Below, piece by piece: positions 44,945-56,278 of a stretch of DNA of 64,000 bases. Both the position numbers and the translations under genes were made by a program. Every line of letters starts with the position of its first letter. Positions within the stretch are counted from its first letter, which is position 1. Origin of the DNA: Tenebrio molitor. Taxonomy: Eukaryota > Arthropoda > Insecta > Coleoptera > Tenebrionidae. The notes beneath the pieces are model-generated. The model ran no database searches. It was not told where the DNA came from and was given only the letters and a program-made list of their open reading frames with translations. The stretch is from the NCBI RefSeq assembly GCF_963966145.1, contig NC_091047.1:29574001-29638000 (forward strand), in the 5' to 3' direction.

Positions 44945-47900
44945 TTAACAAGATGCTAGTTTATATGACTGTAATGTCAGCAAAATGCTGAAAATGGAAG
45001 CACAGTGATTTTACGCTTGATGTATCATGAAACATATCGATACATCTTCGTAACATGTATCTTAAAATCCTCTAGGACGAATGCAAACACATTTCTTAAT
45101 ACGGAGCGTGTTAACAGTCACTTCAAGACGTTGCCAACCTACGACTTGCACTGACACTTCGCTCAGTGAAAACTAGAAAAGACTGATATTTTTCAGTGAC
45201 GACAATTTGATGCCATTTGTGGATCCAGTGATGTCTTGCGGTTTTATGATATGAAGGCACAGACGTGGACGGTATGATCTTATGCCAAAAATGTTATTCT
45301 CCCATAAAATGTTGACACAGAAACCAGTTGTTTCCGATTGTCCATGGAATTTAGAGCGGAAAAATTAAGATCAACCTCTGCCAGAGTCGCGTAACGCTGA
45401 AAATCTCACGGCGTAGAACTGGAGATATTTTAAAAGCAGTTAGAACCTAAAGTGTCAGTTTCACATTCAGAGTAAACATAAAGTAAGTAAAAAGCTTTAT
45501 TGCCAAACGTGATGCCACTGGTAAGCAGATTTTTAGGTGAAATGTCAAGGATGCACTGTTGTTAACCTAGAAAACAACTTTTCGATTTCAGCAAAGTTTA
45601 CAGACGTTTACTGTAATTGTAAGCAACAGTGAATAAAAGGTAAAATGGGTTTTAACATTGAAGATAAAGCATTTATGATTAATAATCAATTGATTTTTAA
45701 TAGAGGTAGGCAACCAATAAAACGTCTGTGCATAGCAAGTATACATATCCGTATGAGCAAGCTCCGATAAAACAAAACATGAGATATGTAGCAGTCTTGG
45801 TTTGTTTCCTTTTTGATCACTTTCACTCGGTATGTCATGATACGTTGTTGTAAATTGTAGAGTAAAAGCTTTTGGTGCATAAAAATGCACGAATATTCTG
45901 TCTGGAAGAAAATGATCATTACAGTGAATTATTATTGATGTAAAAATGTTCGACTATTGATGTAAGAGTAATTTGTAGTTGGTGTTTTCATAAACGATAG
46001 TATCTCACATGGTGAAGAGAAACAGTTTCGGATGCGAGTCCACATTTATTAAATTCCGCCTCTCAGCTCATAATATTTCGATTTGGCCTGGAGCACATCT
46101 TTGTCGTTCGTTATGTGGCGGCATCGCCGCAACGCGTGTTTTTCCACCCCGTCTCCAAGAGAAACAATATTAGTTGTGGGTCACGTGTCCAATTTGCGGC
46201 CGGACCGGAAAAAAGATGCTTATTGCGAAGTCGGATAGTTAGCGTCGGCCTATATTACGTATAGAGAATTTAGCGGCGGAAATAAAACCGAACACCAACT
46301 ATAAACCGAGAAATGATATTCTTTTAGGAAGAGGAAGTCGTGCATACGCCGATACGATACCTCGATATTATTAACTCCGGTTGGTAAAGGCAACGGTGCG
46401 GATAAAGCCCAAAAACGAAGCTGTTTAGCTCGTTCCTTCGCCCAAATGATATTTGAATATGCGTCGAAGAACACGGCGGGAATGTGGAACGGCCAATATA
46501 ATATTTTACAAAACTTACACTTTTTTGTTGCTTTTACGGCGCCGTTATGCGCTCGAAAGCAGCTTTTTCCCGACAAATGGCGCGGTTTTCGTTCGAGATT
46601 GCTGCTAGCGGTGTGGAGTTTGTTTATTCGGAAGATGCAAGGGAAAGCCGCACCAAATGCTCATTTCTAAAGGAAACCCCGATTTTACAAGCTTTCTAAG
46701 CCAACAACACTCGGACACTCGAGCAAAAATCTCGCATAAAACTTTTGCAAAAATTTAATCCCAGCGTTATAAATTTTTTTGCTTTGCTCACTACCGGTTT
46801 AATAACTTCCAAGATTTTTTATGATTCCATCTAACCTCGAACATTTTCCGCAGCTCCTCGTCAACACCCGACTTCTTTTCGTCTCTTCTCCTTCTAGTAT
46901 TTTTCCTCCGCCTTTGCGCCCCTTTTTCCACTCCTAATTACTGAAAGAGAAACAATTAGGTCAAATCCGGGCTTAGCGAGCTGCGTCCGAACCGTGTTCC
47001 CATTTATGATAAACAACTGCGAAGAAGTTGTCCCAAATCTCCTGAAATCGTCTTTTAAATTTCAACAGCCCTTCATCTTTGCTAAGTAAACAGAAAAGAG
47101 CGGAAGTTCGTTAATCCTCGGCTGATTCCATAATGCGGATCCGTCGTCTAAACCCCATAGACCGACCGGTGCCAAATTCAATTCGGACTCCACGCTAACA
47201 CCAATTTGTGTGGTCGAGGTGCGGAAGATCCGACTGACCCTCGACAGGAACTCGTCGTCCTTTTTTATCCTTTCGGTTGCATGTCGGGATTCGGGGGTAC
47301 ACGATGCAGTTTGTCTGCGGGGGTTGGATTACGTCCTCGGGGTTAGCCTCACAGGCTAAATTATGCAAAGTCCCGGATCCCCGAAATATTTACGTCCGGA
47401 TCTGGGGTTATGATTATATTCAATTAGCGTTATTGCACCTGCGCGGCCGGCCTGCTCGTAATTTCCCCCATTTGTTTTTGTTCAGAAGTTTTGGTCGAAT
47501 TTATCGGAAAACTGATCCAATTTTAACGAAGAACAATGTCGGCTGCGATGTCGATCGAAGACAAGTTGCTAAAAAATTATGTACTTGTTGAAATAACGAA
47601 GAGTTTTAAAACTGATGGCAAAAATAATAAATCACGTAAAATGTGGATTTTACGGGGTCTATTCGGAAAGTTTCTCAAATCGGATGTAGATGAGGCTGTG
47701 GGAGTTAGGTACATTTTACATTTACATTTCAGCTTGGTGTTACACCACGACTTGAAACTGCTTCAAAATAATAATAAAGATAAACTAGAAAGATCCAATA
47801 CTCACTCACGTTCACAGAATGGAAATTATTTGTGACACTGATATTGAAAGGAATATTCATATATTATAAACTTAATTATAAATCAAACGAATCTACAACG

Positions 47901-48089
47901 ATAAAATTACTACCTTGAAAAATGATTTTCGTCGGAGGACTAACAAAAATTTCACGAAAGAGGATCTGTCACACAAAATTGGAAAGAGATCGATGTAATC
48001 AGAGCTCGATAAACCAAATACATTTTTTACGTACCGATGCATTACTTAACTTGAAGAAGCTGGTGTTGATCTCAAGACTTCTTAAATTA
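44945..48089. other. gene-free sequence; GC-richer unique island at about 46.0-47.5 kb
   Basis: Mixed DNA. The island is CpG-rich, non-repetitive and lacks a recognisable exon. Frames at 46250-46576 (minus) and 47277-47591, 47536-47835 and 47922-48236 (plus) have no domain I know. The frame at 47536 starts at a good ATG (MSAAMSIEDKLLKNYVLVEI), so it is the least unlikely to be real, but nothing corroborates it. Confidence 0.35.
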
Positions 48090-48747
48090 CACTGGCATTG
48101 CCATCTCGAACTCCAGGCCTTAAGCCAGACAGCGTGTGACGTCACGAGGAAGGCCAAACGTCAAAATTTGACATTTGTTTACATTTTCAGAAAGTATCAA
48201 ATACGGTGTTTTAATCATTCTTATGGAAAATTGTGAGATAAGCAAAAGCTTGGTGGCAAGTGTATATAATAGTTTCAGTTGATACCAGGGTATTTACTGT
48301 TCATAGGACATCGCAAGAGACGTTGAAACCTGGGAAGTATTTTTATACCCTATCAACATTTTCGTGATTACAAGTCGTTGTAAGGGCAATTTAGTTGAAA
48401 CTATATTTGCTACACATATAATTAAGACGTAAGAAGCATTTGTTGTGATTTGGTGTTATTTAAATAATTCACAAAGTAAAAATTACGCAAAAACAATAAA
48501 TACAAAAACTTAACCTCACTTGTAAATGACAATTTTCACGTTATTAATGGCATTTTACTCCACGACGCAGTAATTGTAAAACCTAAACACATCGTTCTAC
48601 TAAAAAAAAGAGTGCTAACCAAAAATTTTACTGTTTTTATTAAATTCTGGAGGTTTAATGCGTTTTTCGATGAAGCCTTTACTGTGACGTCACGATCAAA
48701 AACAATTGCTGCCTTAAGGCTTTGTGTTCTAGATGGCAATGACACTG
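48090..48747. mobile_element. inverted-repeat element with TGACGTCA in both arms
   Basis: CACTGGCATTGCCATCTCGA at 48090 pairs with the right end, which read inward is CAGTGTCATTGCCATCTAGA. Pairing continues through AGGCCTTAAGCC / GCCTTAAGGC. A palindromic TGACGTCA (the CRE/ATF consensus) lies 10-20 bp further in on each side (48137-48144, 48685-48692). The CAGTG start is hAT-like, but no 8-bp duplication was identified. The interior is non-coding. Confidence 0.65.
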
Positions 48748-48830
48748 GGGAAGACAAATAGATATTGCAAAATTTACCGTTTTATATGTGTAGGTATTCA
48801 TTTTTCAATGTCAATAAACAATAATCAATA

Positions 48831-49103
48831 CAGAGTGATTCACGAGTAATAATGCTTGTAACGAAATTTGTGATGCAGCCAACATTACATTTGCACTTAT
48901 TATGTGGATTAAAAAAATATATAAGTACATATTTTTATTTTGTACAACATAGTCAACATTCCTGACATTTCATTTGTCAAATTTAATCAAAATCATTATG
49001 TGGAATAATTAATAAAAACGCAAACTAAAACAATATGGACGACATGTATTGTTGGTTGCATCACAAATTTTGTTACGCTCATTATTACTCACGAATCACC
49101 TTG
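48831..49103. mobile_element. TA-flanked MITE (CAGAGTGATTCACGAGTAAT ends)
   Basis: CAGAGTGATTCACGAGTAAT at 48831 and the inverted end finishing at 49103 (read inward CAAGGTGATTCGTGAGTAAT) pair well. Inner AAATTTGTGATGCAGCCAAC / GTTGGTTGCATCACAAATTT segments also pair. TA flanks both sides. 273 bp, non-coding. Confidence 0.85.
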
Positions 49104-49105
49104 TA

Positions 49106-50937
49106 TATAAATTTATAAATGTGCATTATCAAAGGATTTCTTCCAAGAAAGTAAACGTCGAACTTGTAAATGAGAAAAATAAAACAACATAAAGTTACAG
49201 GCTTGACAAATAAGGGAGAAAAATAAACTAGTGTTCTGATTTCTACTTTTTAGCTGACACATTTACTTTTATGGATTTAACTTGAATATGATTAGCTCTG
49301 TTGAGAGTTAAAAATATAAATATATTTTTTTAAGGTGCTGTAGTGGTGTGTTTGTTAAGTAGTCAAAGAAATTTTGAAATTTTGAGAAAACGTCTTGTGG
49401 CATTGTGTCTCAAAATACTTGAACGCTGAACCGGATCAAGTGTGGTTAACTGTACATATTTCTTTAAAAAAGGGAGTTTCTTGATCTTTATTTTATTGTG
49501 ATAGTGATGATGAAAAAATAATCTGACTAGGCTTACCATTTTTACGAGTACGACATCTTCCAAGATTTCAATAATTTCCATATTTTTGTCGCCTTAATTT
49601 AATCTCTTACCGTCCTGTCCTTGCACCGTGCAAGTAATCAAATAATTTAACGAGTCTGTTTTACATCCCTTAACTGAAAAGTAATTATTTCGAATTCCCT
49701 CGGTAATAAAAACTTCATTTCTTGAAAGCCCTTTATCATCTCTCCTGTAACCCACCGAAAATGACTTATCGCAAATGCAGAGTAGCGGCAGATTAATTAC
49801 ACCGTCCATAATTAACGACAAGATCAGATAATAACGAAAGAGATTCGAATCCAGCTACTTTTTAGTAATTCATGTTGTTTGTATTTGAGTACGAAACGAA
49901 CTAATCCCACGCTCAAAGTCCACCCTCAAATTAATTCCATAATTTTGATCTGGAAAAAGTAATTTCACACGAGGATAAATGCGGCGGCTCTAATCCAAGT
50001 AAAGGGATTAATCCCTCCAGATTCCGTCCGGCGATCGATCCCGGTTCCAGACTGGTCGAGACAATCGAAGGCAATTAAGCAAAGACCTGCGTCTCGCTTG
50101 CCGAGTAACAGGTACGTAAATAATCACAGACACAAAAACAGAGAACGGCGAGTGGAATGAGACCCGATAGCCGGCTCATATTACGTGCAAAAGCGAGATA
50201 AAGCCTGCGCCCCACAATGGGGCTTTGTCTGTGCGAATGCGGCTCACATCGCCATAATCTGCGATTCCGTTGTGTTTCTTCTGTTCGGATTCTTCACCTG
50301 TTCTCATTGATACTCCGTCATTGATCTTTTGTTAATATTGTGCCGTCGGAGTGATATTAAGTTGCGGCAACTCCACCGGAAATTTAATAGCCGACAAAAA
50401 TGCGCTACGCTCGATTCCCAATAAGCGATACATTATTGAAAATATCCACGAAATTACTTCTCGCAAACATAATAATTCGAGTTTTGCTCGTTATGTAAAT
50501 TGTCGTTATATGGGCTCGGCACGATCGGCACGTTTGTGCACTCGATTTTTGTGATATTTATCGCCGGATGAGGGCGTTTGTTGATTCGGTGCTCTCTCAA
50601 ATAATTGACATGTATGTTTATTTGCTCGGAATATTTTTTTCATCAGGTTTCGGTGTGGAAAAGCTCCAAATTTTTATGGCGGATAAATTCGTTTCCACAC
50701 AAAGAGATCAATCAGAAGGGTCTAAGAACACTGATTTTGAATTGTAAAAGTACAAGTCCGTAGTTTACAAAGGAAAAATGTAAACCGAATGAAAAACAGC
50801 TTTTTACGAAACCTAATTGGCATTATTGCTACGACGATGACTGTAAACAAGTAAATACTGAATATTTTTCGTATATACTTTTCTTGGGGTGAAGTAACAT
50901 TATTTTTACAAATCACAAAGTTATCCGGTAGAAAATA
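49106..50937. other. gene-free sequence; GC-richer unique island about 49.8-50.6 kb
   Basis: No exon or repeat recognised. The island resembles other CpG-bearing single-copy stretches in the window. Confidence 0.4.
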
Positions 50938-51073
50938 ATAGTATATTATGTTATGAGGAGCAAAAATGAAGTTTTATGTGCTGCGGCTGGTAGATTGGCT
51001 GCCGAACGCAGTGAGGCAGACAAACCAACCAAAGCACATAAAACCATTTTTGCTCCGAACAACATATACTATT
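50938..51073. repeat. long palindrome (copy 1) beside tandem-repeat element copy 1
   Basis: ATAGTATATTATGTTATGAG then GAGCAAAAATGAAGTTTTAT pairs with ATAAAACCATTTTTGCTCCG then AACAACATATACTAT. The tip is CCGAACGCAGTGAGGCAG, a variant of the CTCGCTGCGCTCG tip at 39311. The same sequence occurs inverted at 54318-54450. Together with 51074-51300 it forms the composite seen, in the other orientation, at 52318-54450. Confidence 0.8.
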
Positions 51074-51300
51074 TTTTCTTCAACCTTCATAACAAATTAT
51101 TTAAGACATGTTAAGAAACCAGGTAGGAATTTCAAATGATTTAGCTAGTTTACTTTACAGCCTCTCATCAACGGAGATAATAACTTCACGGACGCTGGTC
51201 AGCTCGTTAGATGCCATGACAATGAAGCGACACTTTAGCATTATCAATGCAGCAGTGCAATGTCATATTTTACGGACGTTTGAAGAAAAACCTTGTTTAT
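51074..51300 (-). mobile_element. tandem-repeat element, copy 1 (one internal unit)
   Basis: The ends are short inverted repeats (TTTTCTTCAA.. and ..GTTTGAAGAAAA). It matches 52318-52606 and 54512-54785 in reverse orientation, including the ATGTTAAGAAACCAGG and GACATTGCACTGCTGCATTG blocks. It contains only one clear GGAGATAATAACTTCACGGA unit where the other copies have three. Confidence 0.75.
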
Positions 51301-51330
51301 AAAAAAATGTGTGAGGGCAGTGGCCACATA

Positions 51331-51672
51331 CAGGGCAAGTCACATAAGGGTTATTTCCGAATTTATTTTGTACGCAACCAAAAATACTAATGACGCTGAC
51401 TACTTGATACCATTTATAATGTGATTTAATTTAGTAATCAACGTAGGTATGTAATTTGGCTAAAAATGTCACAATGACGTTTTCCTGTTCTGATTAATGA
51501 AATCAAAAATTAAATTCATCAACTGTCATTTTGACATTTTTAGCCAAATTACATACCTACGTGGATTACTAAATAAAATCACATTATAAATGGTATCAAG
51601 TGGTCAGCGTAATTAGTATTCTTGGTTGCGTACAAAATAAATTCAGAAATAAACCTTATGTGACTTGCCCTG
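51331..51672. mobile_element. TA-flanked foldback MITE with very long inverted ends
   Basis: CAGGGCAAGTCACATAAGGG at 51331 mirrors CCTTATGTGACTTGCCCTG ending at 51672, with TA on each side. Pairing continues for about 150 bp (CTTGATACCATTTATAATGT, GTAGGTATGTAATTTGGCTA), leaving a short unpaired centre. Non-coding, 342 bp. Confidence 0.9.
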
Positions 51673-51674
51673 TA

Positions 51675-52317
51675 TGTATAATGAATAGATATTGATATTA
51701 GTATGTCACGATATGAAATTGTATTTCTCTTGATTTAATAATCCTAGAGAAAATAGTAATAAGTTACCACCATGTCAAGTACATACTTTGCTTCCATGGT
51801 GAAAACTTGAATAAGGATCTGTAATAAAATTTCTTGTGAAGAGAAATAAATCCATGAAAGAGATTTTTCAGGATTAATGGAGAATTGAAATCATCATATG
51901 CTGGAAGACAGTCTGCCGAATTCTCCAGATTGCAGATGAAGGTGAAAATTAGTAAAGATCGTGTTGGTGCGATCTTCCGGTATCATGTTCAAGAGTAAAA
52001 TGAGTACCAGATTTGAACAAAAAATATTGATACCGCTTGACGAGGAATTCCAAGTCAAATGTTTACGAAAATTTCTGGAGCAGTGGATAAGTTATCATTT
52101 ATTATTATGTTAATATTATGTCAATATTATGTTAGAATGTTTAGGTAGATATCTTTACACATGAAATAAACAATATTTTCGAAATTCGATGTGTTGCGGC
52201 AATTTTTTGGCGCAGTGTAGTTCGAAAAACACTTCATTACTATCTTATTCGATATTTTTTTTGACATCTATTTTTTGACAGGTGATAGCCAACTTTTTTC
52301 TTCAAATTACACTGTAT
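51675..52317. other. gene-free AT-rich spacer
   Basis: No genes. A TTTTTTCTTCAAATTACACTGT stretch near 52290-52315 resembles the end of the adjacent tandem-repeat element and may be a partial duplicate. Confidence 0.4.
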
Positions 52318-52606
52318 ATATTTTTTTTTCTTCAAACGTCCGTAAATTATGACATTATCCTGCTGCATTGATAATGCTAAAGTGTCACTTCATTGTCATG
52401 GCATCTAACGAGCTGACGAGCGGCAGATAAAGTTATCATCTCCACTGAGAGCGGCAGATAAAGTTATTATCTCCGCTGAGGGCGTCCGTGAAGTTATTAT
52501 CTCCGCTGATGAGCGGCAGTAAAGTAAACTAGCTAAATCATCTGAAATTCCTGCCTGGTTTCTTAACATGTCTTAAATAATTTGTTATGAAGGTTTGAAG
52601 AAAAGA
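52318..52606 (+). mobile_element. tandem-repeat element, copy 2 (three 31-bp units)
   Basis: Ends TTTTCTTCAAACGTCC and GGTTTGAAGAAAA are inverted. Inside are 31-bp units at 52418-52448, 52449-52479 and 52480-52510 (GAGCGGCAGATAAAGTTATT then ATCTCCGCTGA) and a partial fourth. It was contiguous with the hairpin at 54318-54450 before the DUF4817 transposon inserted between them. Confidence 0.8.
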
Positions 52607-52608
52607 TA

Positions 52609-54315
52609 CAGCGTGATCAACAAGGACTGAAGCTGTTGGCAGCAAATGACAGCAAAATATTCCCAAAGTTTGAAAATTTTTTGTGCGTCAGTGTTGGCAC
52701 CCGCTGCAATTTGTGAATGGCAAAAAAATTAGGTTATGTTACGAGCTGGTAGTTTTAAAAACACGATACGTACAAAACGACCAAAAACTGTTTCGATATT
52801 CATAAAAGCGACCGGCCGTGCCCCTCCTGAGAAACAAAAACATGTTTTATGTGTTATTATTTTCGAACAAGGTAAGGTAAAAGTGATAATACATAGGAAT
52901 AAAAAAAGGTGGAACAAGGGTTTTAAACAAGAACGAGGAAAAGCACAAAAATGGAAATCTACTACTCTATAAATAATGTTCAAATTGCGCGCCACCGTGT
53001 TGCAGACAAATATTCACTCTCCGCTTTAAGCTGTCAAACACGTTTAACTACATGTGAGGAGTGATGTTCTACATTTCTTCAGTGATGGCTGCTTGTAATT
53101 CCTCAACTGTGTGCAGATTTCTTGTGAAAACTTTATTTTTAAGGTGTCCGAACAAGAAAAAATCTAATGGAGTGAGGTCCGGCGACCTACTTGGCCAACG
53201 TCCCCTGCTTATTATTCTCTCTCCAAAGAATTGGCGCAAGTAGCGCATTGTGTTAAACGCTGTGTGCGCTGTGGCAGAGTCCTGTTGGAAATGACCGTAT
53301 TGCAACTCTTGGTCGTCCAATTCGTTAACAAATGGCTCCAAAATGTTGTTAACATATCGCTCCGAATTGACGGTAAAGTTAAAAAAATATGGCCCAATTA
53401 TTCTTTGCCGAGACATTGCCACCCATACACCTACTTTAATGGGATGTAAAGTGGTCTCCACAGTGGCATGCGGGTTTTCACTTGACCATATTCTGTAATT
53501 TTGTGAATTCACATAACCATCTAAATGAATCCAAGCTTCATCTGAGAAGAAAGTATGGTCAAGAATGTCATCAGCTGTCATGTGTTCATTGAACCAATTG
53601 CAAAAATGTATTCTTTGCTGAAAGTCGGCGGGATGCAGGGATTGGATCCGGGAAAATTTGTAAGGGTGCAACTTCAATTTTTTCTTTAAAACGCTTTGGC
53701 AACTTCCATATGACAAGCCTGTAAAATAAGGAAAAGGAATGACAGGATTTTTAATGGTAAGGATTATTAGGCCCTGCAATAAATGTGCCCAACAAAGAAC
53801 TTTGGATATGTGTGTTTTGGATAAAAATCACACCTGTTTGGAGGGAAAGCTTTCGCACTGACTTTCGAGGGCTTTGTTCCATTCTACCTCGAACATTCTC
53901 AACTACATCTTCTGTAAGTGTAGATGTTCTACCAGTAGGTTTTGCCTTTTTCACATCACCTGTGTGTAGGTAACGTTGCACCAATCTCATGCAATGCTGC
54001 CTAAACGCAACTAAGGTAACAACTGGCTCGGGGAACATTTGTTGGAATCGGTGAAATGCATCGTCCGTGGAATACTGCCAACCGTTAGCAGCATCAAAAT
54101 TTCCAGTCCGAAAGTATGCCATACCAATAAAAATGTCTTGCTCTAGTGTGAAAACCATTTTAATAAATAAAATTGATATAAAAATGACACTTGATTTTGA
54201 AGTTTGAATTTGCCCGTCAAAATTGACAACTGACAATGTAATGCTACCAACTTCACTGAAATTTTCGTTATGTTGTCATTGTTGCCAACAGCTTCAGTCC
54301 TTGTTGATCACTCTG
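52609..54315. mobile_element. Tc1/mariner-superfamily element of the DUF4817 type
   Basis: CAGCGTGATCAACAAGGACT at 52609 and its inverted counterpart ending at 54315 pair over about 35 bp (through GAAGCTGTTGGCA). TA flanks both sides (52607-52608, 54316-54317). The uninterrupted target is preserved in two paralogues: 54770-54800 and, inverted, around 51055-51085, both reading GTATATG next to GAAGAAAA across a single TA. The 1707-bp element encodes a spliced transposase on the minus strand. Confidence 0.93.
52967..54158 (-). CDS. DUF4817/Tc1-mariner-like transposase, one intron, late nonsense codons
   Basis: Exon 1 runs 54158-53834 (MVFTLEQDIFIGMAYFRTGN...; a DUF4817-type helix-turn-helix region, then TGRTSTLTEDVVENV). 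The intron 53833-53719 has GTGTGA...TTTTACAG borders. It splits a Gly codon between SLQT and LSYGSCQS, restoring a continuous protein. Exon 2 starts at 53718 and carries the DDE domain: D168 (FFSDEAWIHLDG), D255 (QQDSATAHTA) and D289 (PSRSPDLTPLDFFLFG), with 33 residues between the last two. The frame stops at 53069 after about 324 residues. In the same frame beyond it, homologous sequence continues (NITPHM, another stop, LNVFDSLKRRVNICLQHGGA) to a natural stop at 52967. Two nonsense codons thus remove some 33 residues of the usual C-terminus; the catalytic core is intact. Confidence 0.9.
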
Positions 54316-54317
54316 TA

Positions 54318-54450
54318 GTATATGTTATTCGGAGCAAAAATGGTTTTATGTGCTTTGGCTGGTTTGTCTGCCTCACTGCGTTCGGCAGCCAATCTACCAG
54401 CCGCAGCACATAAAACTTCATTTTTGCTCCTCATAACATAATATACTATT
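54318..54450. repeat. long palindrome (copy 2)
   Basis: GTATATGTTATTCGGAGCAA then AAATGGTTTTATGTGCTTTG pairs with GCAGCACATAAAACTTCATT then TTTGCTCCTCATAACATAAT. The tip is CTGCCTCACTGCGTTCGGCAG. It is the inverted duplicate of 50938-51073, separated from its tandem-repeat partner by the transposon at 52609-54315. Confidence 0.82.
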
Positions 54451-54511
54451 ATTCGTTCTTATAGAGAATCTTCTTCTGAATATCCTTACATTAAAAGAAA
54501 GAACAAAAAAT

Positions 54512-54800
54512 TTATTTTTTCTTCAAACGTCCGTAAAATATGACATTGCACTGCTGCATTGATAATGCTAAAGTGTCACTTCATTGTCATAGCATCTAAC
54601 GACCTAACCAGCGTTCGTGAAGTTATTATCTCCGCTGAGGAGTGTCCGTGAAGTTATTATCTCCGCTGAGGACGTCCGTGAAGTTGTTATCTCCGCTGAT
54701 GAGCGGCTGTAAAGTGAACTCGCTAAATCCTACCTGGTTTCTTAATATGTCTTAAATAATTTGTTATGAAGGTTTGAAGAAAAAATAGTATATGTTATTC
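54512..54800 (+). mobile_element. tandem-repeat element, copy 3, with 5' stub of the hairpin
   Basis: TTTTCTTCAAACGTCC at about 54518 to GGTTTGAAGAAAA at 54783 encloses about 30-31-bp units at 54611, 54640 and 54670 (GTCCGTGAAGTTATTATCTC then CGCTGAG). TAGTATATGTTATTCG follows and then the similarity stops, so only the first 16 bases of the hairpin remain. Confidence 0.8.
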
Positions 54801-55131
54801 GACATTGTCAGAATTTGAGAATTTTCTCCTGTGTGAACGGATTTCGATAAATGTCACAATTTGTCAAAATATAACTAAACCTGCAGTCATCAAATGCTTA
54901 GGGCCGGTTTTTCAATCGATGATTAATTTTTGATTAAGGTTTAATTTGAAATTAACACAATGTTACCGTTTTTCAACCTATGATTAACAAAAAAGTTCAT
55001 GTTAATTCTTGATTAACTTAATCATACGATGTTCTGTGAATTAATCGGAATTTAATGATTAACGTCAAAAGTGACATTGCCGATTTATTGAAAATTTATT
55101 ATTAAAATAGTAAAACTATGAGCAAAGAATA

Positions 55132-55565
55132 ATGATTGATGATATTTATGACGTTAATGCTTATAGTAGTGATGAAGAGCCCCGAAGGCCAAAAACTATA
55201 CGCTTTAGGCCCAATCACTTCGAAGAATGGGACCAAAAAGATTTTTTTAGTCGTTTTCGTTTGTCTTCGCGAACAGTAGAAAGATTGTTAGAAGAAATAG
55301 AAGAAGCTATTTCTTATCAAACTAACCGATGAGTGTTGTGGAGTAGTCTGCATCAAATTCAGGGGTTAAAATACCAGCAAAATTTTTATTTCAGAAATGA
55401 CTGTCTATCGCCTCAAAATCAGTTGCTTTTTAGTCTGCGATTTTATGCAATAGGAGCGTGGCTGGAGACTTGTGGTGTACACAAGTAGAGCTCTAGCGGC
55501 GTTGCGTCCAAATTATATTAAAATCCCCCCAAACCGAAATGAAATTAACGAATGTAAACAAAAGT
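55132..55565 (+). pseudogene. HARBI1-like transposase N-terminal remnant
   Basis: The first exon opens at 55132 (MIDDIYDVNAYSSDEEPRRP...). It carries the family signature DFFSRFRLSSRTVERLLEEI followed by EEAISYQTNR. The next block, NDCLSPQNQLLFSLRFYAIG and AWLETCG (55399-55478), follows a TTTTATTTCAG acceptor. The intervening 65 bp looks like an intron whose GT donor has been lost (a TGAGTGTT remnant follows the last codon). Later fragments VHK and AALRPNYIKIPPNRNEINEC then KQKFFI (55497-55565) are in other frames. The DDE catalytic region that should follow is absent. In intact Harbingers this protein acts with a Myb-like partner; none was found here. Confidence 0.8.
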
Positions 55566-55582
55566 TTTTTATAGTACTTCTA

Positions 55583-55704
55583 GAAATAAGTGAGAACAGA
55601 GTCAATTGCTTTATGGATGTAATTATCCTTGGTAAAATGGTTAGAGATTGATACCCAACTGTTAGGGCACAATAAAAGCAATTGTCTCTGTTCTCACTTA
55701 TTTC
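55583..55704. repeat. 27-bp inverted repeat inside the Harbinger element
   Basis: 55583-55609 (GAAATAAGTGAGAACAGAGT..) and 55678-55704 pair with one mismatch around a 68-base loop. It directly follows the last recognisable transposase codons and may be an insertion that destroyed the gene. Confidence 0.7.
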
Positions 55705-56278
55705 TCTTTAACATAGCAAGATTTCCTAATTGTATTATAGGGGCATAGACTGTAGAAAGAAATACAATCAGTAGGTGGAGAAAATGTGGAAATTAGGATG
55801 AACCAAAATTACAAATTTGGGTCATTGTTTACTTTACCTATTATTTGTGGAATTTTCGCGTTTTTTTCTGGCTAGACAGCCGCAGGACGTTCTCCTACAT
55901 CGTTTTTGTACTCATAGCCTTGAAAGCGACGCTTCCAACATCCAACGCTCGCTCCGAAACCAGTCGACGCGAATGTAAAAATTGCAAAAAACACTGGCCC
56001 TTTGAGGCATTCAAAAAAAATCTGTCTTGATAATAATAAAATTTAGTTCATAAAATACAACTTCCCTGGGTTTTCCTCCATTAGAAAATTACGGAAAGAT
56101 TTATAATCGTTGAAAATTGTTCCTACAAAATTCACAAATTATTGCAAAAATTTAAATATCAAGTGAAGCAATTGTTTTCAACAACCAAAGATCACTGCCT
56201 ACTTGGTTTTATGTTCGTTTATGTTTAATGTATTAAAACAAAAAAAATTTATTTAATTTTCGTACAAAAAATTTTGTA

